Below are positions 59,070-64,000 of a stretch of DNA of 64,000 bases, piece by piece. The stretch comes from Epiperipatus broadwayi. Lineage: Eukaryota; Onychophora; Udeonychophora; Euonychophora; Peripatidae. Where the stretch lies: assembly GCA_028023455.1 (NCBI GenBank), contig JAQFVV010006274.1:1426001-1490000 (forward strand), written 5' to 3'. The notes under the pieces were generated by a model. It was not told the origin of the DNA, did no database searches, and saw only the letters and a program-made list of their open reading frames with translations. The translations under genes and the position numbers were made by a program. Numbering within the stretch: the first letter of the stretch is position 1; each line of letters starts with the position of its first letter.

Positions 59070-60925
59070 TCACTGTGTCCATAAAAGTCAACTATCCTTA
59101 AAGCCCAAAAATCAAGATATCTAAGAACTGTTTGCTGGTTCAGAAATATAAATACCAGAAGCTTCTGGACTTTAAAATTGGATTGTATATTAAGATGGAT
59201 TGTATATTAAAATGTCCAATTACAATTTGAGGGATGGATTTACTTTGTCCAATACCTCATTTTTAATGGAGATTCTTTAGATCTTGTCTTTTGATATGCT
59301 AAATGTCAGATATTTGTCTCATATCATGTGTGGTTGTAACATAGTTTTGTACTTTGAAAACATTTTCATATGATAGCATGATTTAGGATTTTTAATTAAA
59401 CAGCTGGCTTATAACCAAACAGGTTAATATTGATCAACAAATACATAACTGGTAATTATTAGCTAGAATGAAAACTCCCACATTCATCTTGATTTATTAT
59501 GTGAATGGCATTGTACTGATTCTAAAAACAAATAGTATAATTTTTAGGGAAATTCTACTCTTGTGAGTACTAAATTCGTAATTTATCTTGTCGTATGAGT
59601 AGTTTTTGTGTCTGAACAATCTAGAAAACTATGTATAACTTATTTTTTGTTTCTTCTATAAGTATATTTTTCTAATTTAGTTTGATGTTTGTAAATCTCT
59701 GAGATGATGAAATTAACTTTTTTGTACATATAAGTTTTTTTGTCCAAATTGGCTAGTATCCTTAACTTTACCATAATTCTTCATGGGTATTATAATCTCT
59801 GTCTTTCTTGATGTTAAAAAATGGAAAATGTAGCATCATTCTGCTAATATATTTTTGAATGTAAAACTTGGTATATTATTTATCTTTATTGCATATTGGT
59901 ATATTATTTATCTTTATTGCATATTGAATGTATGGTATAATCTATTGTAATATCTTTCCTTAAGCAGTTAGTTCATAATGACATTTTTTTTAATGAAGAG
60001 AATAATAAAAAAGAAAGAAAAACAAACAAAATAAATATTATGGTATTTACTTAACTTTTTTTGTTATAATTATTCATATAATTTTATTATAAATAGATTA
60101 ACAATAGTTGTTAAAATGAACTATAATTTTTATCTTGGTTATGAATAAGTTATCTTTTATGAGGAGAGTACGAATATACTAGGTATGTGGAATAAATGTA
60201 AACAAACAAATGCACACAAAACAATTTATTTGTTTGTTTTATTATAAAAAAAGTTAGTAGTAATAATCATTAATCTTGATGATATAAAAAAAAATTTAAA
60301 GACAATTTAGAAACATGCTTTTTGCTGTATTCATTCCTTATCCAAATATAAATTAAATCACACATGTTTAATTGGAGATGATTGATGCAATATAACTAGC
60401 AATATATTTTTATAAATTATGACATAGTATTTTTAATCATATTTAAATTTTTTTATCATTAGTTAATTCTATAACATCACATACTGAACATATATTTACA
60501 AACACATATACCTAACAACAATTAAAACAAATACCATCAATATAAAACATCTACAAAATGTCATATTTTTGTATATTTGGAATATATATTTTTTCTCCAA
60601 TCTGTGAGTTATTGTTTAAAAAAATAAACAGCACTTAGTAAATAAAGTATGGAATAAACATAAAATATTTATAATTAACATAATGTAAACATGTTTGTAT
60701 ATATTTAAGAATTTTTCACTTTTTAAAAAAAATAAATAATAGTAAGAAACTTGTATGTAATGAGACAATACAGGGATTTGAAATTTAAAGAATGATATTT
60801 ATGTTAGATCTAAAATATTTTGGCTTTTAGAATTATTGTGATTGCAGTGCATATTTAACATATATATTTAAAATAAAATTATTATATTCTCTATCGCAGT
60901 TGCTTTTAAATGTATATATATATTT
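59070..60925. other. A+T-rich non-coding stretch
   Basis: No gene is recognised apart from a 28-bp tandem repeat. It is probably intronic or upstream sequence of the exon at 60930. Confidence 0.5.
59868..59923. repeat. Two identical 28-bp tandem units
   Basis: A 28-bp unit starting TTGGTATATTATTTATC is repeated exactly once, head to tail. Confidence 0.95.
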
Positions 60926-60929
60926 TTAG

Positions 60930-61005
60930 AAACAATGGATCTTGATCCTAAACCTGAAGAACTAAGTATGATTGACATCTATAAACTTGTTTGGACATAT
61001 TCCGG
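60930..61005 (+). CDS. Candidate exon of an unidentified host gene, with start codon
   Basis: A T-rich acceptor (TATATTTTTAG, ending 60929) precedes AAACAATGG, where the ATG at 60935 has A at -3 and G at +4. The frame encodes 23 complete codons, MDLDPKPEELSMIDIYKLV and then WTYS, and leaves a phase-2 end at a GTAAGC donor (61006). Codon composition is unlike the surrounding A+T noise. The frame is also open into the acceptor, so this could be an internal exon rather than the first coding exon. No family is recognised. The next exon was not found within the 3 kb downstream. It is the only convincing host coding signal in the window. Confidence 0.5.
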
Positions 61006-64000
61006 GTAAGCTCTTTACATTTATGTTTATATGAAAGTTAAGCAAAATTTTTAGTAATCCTTATTTAATAAGAATTAATATTTTTAATTATTATTAATTA
61101 ATAGCTATGACTTATGCATAATTAAAAACTTTATATAGCCATTATTAACTGCATAAGATTTGGTTAACTTTGCACATACTTTAAAAATAATTGTTGTTGA
61201 TAATGCTGTAGATGACAGATAGAATAAAAAGAAATATTTTTTAACATTTTCAAAAGTGTTCAGTGAAAATATGGTTTGAAATTAATCTATATACTGTATA
61301 TATATATTTACAATTCTAGGAATTTGCTAAACTATAAAAAGAATCTTTATAAGAGATATAAATAAAGCAAAATTTTCAGATTCAGGGAACACTATGTTTT
61401 TTGTGTAATATATTACTTAAATACTTAGAGAAGACAAAATCAGTTTGTGAATTCAGTACCTTATGCACTCAATCAAAGATTGACTGGTTTCATAATTTAT
61501 TGGCATTATTTAGTGCTCATGATGATACTGACAATTATTATTTACTAAACTCCCCCAAATGCCTGATAAAAAAGGATTGAATTTGTAATATTTTAAATCT
61601 TTATTCACTTAGGCCTTCCACCACATTCTTGCTAATTAGAAATCTTGAAATGTTGCTAAATACAAACTCTTGACATTGTTGCCAGACAATCTTTCTATAT
61701 GCTAAATTTTACAAATGATACTCAAAATTTGGATGTGATAGAACAGAAGACTACAGAGTAGTGGTAGCTTGAAACTCTTCCATTAATCATTGGCTTTCAG
61801 TCTATACCAATTTATCTACAACTTTTCTGTTCTACATGATTTTATAATTGTGTCTCTGAAATATTTTCAGCTGCAGATAATATTGAAAACTGCATATTTG
61901 TTTTTACATATGTTGTATCACCAACAAGTTTTTGATTAAGTTGCTCTTTTATCACAAAAAAGGAGTTCCTTTATTATTTTCTTTATAGTATTTGCTCCTA
62001 TATCTTTGGCAACTTCTGTGACTGATTACCAATTTTGATAATTTGCATGCTGCCATGTTTTTTTCTCAAAGTGGTACACTTACATTTATGAGTTGCAAAT
62101 GTAATACTAATTTGGACCACTGAACATGTTAATTTTTTTTTATGCAAGTTTGCATTAATAATATTCTATTTAGTAGATCCATACATAAGCTAAATTAGAG
62201 ATTTTGGCAAACTTTTTCAATGTTAAAAATTTAAGATAAGCACAGATTTCATAGAGTGAATTTTTTAAACATGTTAATGGGTGAGCAATTAGCAAAACTA
62301 AGGAATAAAACTGGACTTCAAGTGTGTTCCAACAAAATGTTTTGTATTAAAAGTGATCCATATGATGTAGAATTGGAGCAAAGAATATCTGACATTTCAT
62401 ATCTCATCAAATATTGAATAATCAGAATTTTTATTTCTTTTATTGTTTATAAACTCAATAAGCTTACTTTTTTTTTATGTTAAGTAAATTTTGAATAAAT
62501 AAAAAGCTATTATGGAAATATAGTGATAGCAGGAATTATTTTGGAACAGATAAAATGCATAATATTCTGTACTAATTAAAATAATAAATGACTTTTTTCG
62601 AAATACAACTTAATGCATATAACAATTGTTTTTATAGAAAACAACTCATTGTTCAAATGTTAAACAAAATTTATTCACAATAACAAAAACAGTTGATTTT
62701 ATGATTGCTGAAGACTTGATTAATTTATGTTAGTAATTTATCTTACAGGAAATCATAAACAAATAATTTTAAGAATGACAGTTTTGGAGAAAATGATAAT
62801 GTGAATAATCTTTCGTCTTAGTCAAGTATAAGAAAATCTTTAGCTGAATGAATTTAATTGTCAGAAAATAAACCTTTTGAATAATCATTAGTTAAAATAT
62901 GCTGATAGATAATTGATGCAAGTCTATGCTGATTTAAAGAGAATGTTTTTTTTTTTCGTCTGTATTTTTTAATGAGCAAGTGTAAAGTTGAAATGATATT
63001 TTTTATTTTAGGATTAGAGCTTTTTTGTAGAGATATGGAGCCAATCTTTAACTGTAATGAACAAATTTGTAGAATGAGAATATATTGATTTTATTAATCA
63101 GATGAAGCTTATTCATAAAAGATAGCTTGACTTTAAAGTAAACTAAAATATTTATTGTTTTTTTGTCCCAAGTAATTTTTTTTTTTTTACCTAATAAATG
63201 ATATTGCATTATCATTATTATTTCTCTGTTAAAACTAAAATATCTGTATTTTATAATATTCACATAATGTTTGATAATTAATTGTATTTGAAAAGGAAAA
63301 AATATTAATTTTTAAATAAATAAGAAGCCCTGAATATTTCAAATTAATTATTAATTATTTTATGTTAGAACAAAATAAATATATAAATATTAAGTCCTGA
63401 TCTTTTCAATGTGCATTAATCTAAAGTAATGGCTTGCTTTAGAGTTAAAAGTTTCTGGATTGATTTTCAACTAAGAAAACTGGAAAAGAAATAACTTTCA
63501 CTGTTTCCAAGCAACTTATCCTATAATAAATAAATTATTATATATTAAGTTTTCTATGCAATCACTGGATAAGTTCTATAAGTAAATGAATAATATATTT
63601 CATCATCTTTGATGGTTATTTGTCATTACTATCTCATCAGTTAATATGAGATATTATTTACTAACATATAGCTTCATATAATTTGAACATAGCAAATATA
63701 TGTATATGCACATTCATGGTTAATGAAGAGTGTATTGTGGTTTTTAAAAAATGAGTAGAGTTGGCAAGAAGCTTTCTTTTTTCTATCTTTGCATTGAAAT
63801 CACAAAATTATATATTAAATTTTTTTGCACTACAGTGATTTATAATGCTATGAAAACAATTTACACAATATGTTGGTGTCTGGTACTCATTACAAAATAA
63901 CTGAAGGGCCATGTCTGAATCAATGCACATGTTATATTATCATATTAGATATTTACTCCAAAAATTTTAAAGTGTTAGCATATCTGGTTCATGAGTTACG
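61006..64000 (+). other. Probable intron, A+T-rich
   Basis: It follows the GTAAGC donor of the candidate exon. No further exon, RNA gene or transposable element is recognised to the window end. The open frame at 63048-63263 (minus) is compositional. Confidence 0.45.

Noticed and set aside
63048-63263. 71-codon minus-strand frame
   Set aside because: Ile/Lys/Phe-rich chance frame.
63630-63655. Hammerhead-like core (CTGATGAG on the minus strand)
   Set aside because: No GAAA box and no stem II hairpin after the motif.

Overview
This is a window of a eukaryotic, almost certainly invertebrate animal, nuclear genome. It is very A+T-rich (about three quarters by eye), has no compact genes, and is full of decayed transposable elements: hAT, mariner, Tigger/pogo-like, RTE-like LINE, Gypsy LTR, tRNA-derived retroposons and foldback elements. 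The lineage cannot be fixed from the sequence alone. No intact protein-coding gene is visible. The best host-gene candidate is one short exon at 60930-61005 on the + strand, with a strong-context ATG, a T-rich acceptor and a GTAAGC donor, so the window is probably intronic and intergenic sequence around a larger gene.

Layout. 1-3.76 kb is featureless A+T-rich DNA. 3.77-15.33 kb reads as one nest: a hAT element (minus strand, matching 8-bp GTCTAAAT duplications at both ends) appears to be split by a foldback element, a decayed Gypsy retrotransposon (LTR, PBS, pol remnants), a 1.1-kb Tigger-like element inside the Gypsy, a retroposed tRNA-Gly-like sequence and a ribozyme-bearing SINE. 15.6-17.76 kb is a second, different hAT (minus). 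17.76-20.56 kb is a decayed RTE-like LINE (minus). 20.6-26.9 kb is non-coding with one inverted-repeat element. 26.9-27.65 kb holds two more SINE copies. 28.0-29.0 kb is a mariner pseudogene (minus). 31.6-33.2 kb is a second copy of the LINE, followed by an LTR-like block and the 3' end of a different LINE (+). 37.2-37.8 kb is a three-unit foldback. 42.8-45.2 kb is a second copy of the first hAT family. 46.03-46.24 kb is a near-perfect 104-bp-arm palindrome. 51.28-56.81 kb is a 5.5-kb structure with inverted arms of about 1.8-1.9 kb. 57.35-58.1 kb holds two hAT 3' ends, and 58.4-59.1 kb a third LINE fragment. The rest to 64 kb is mostly non-coding.

Most notable: three dispersed SINE-like copies (14.1, 27.0 and 27.5 kb) each carry a degraded type I hammerhead ribozyme. 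Each copy has lost something different, but together they show CTGATGA, a 6-bp stem II, GAAA, a very short stem III and a stem I with a conserved CTAG/CTGG internal bulge. A B-box-like motif lies downstream. The structure was found by reading base pairs by eye and needs covariance-model confirmation.
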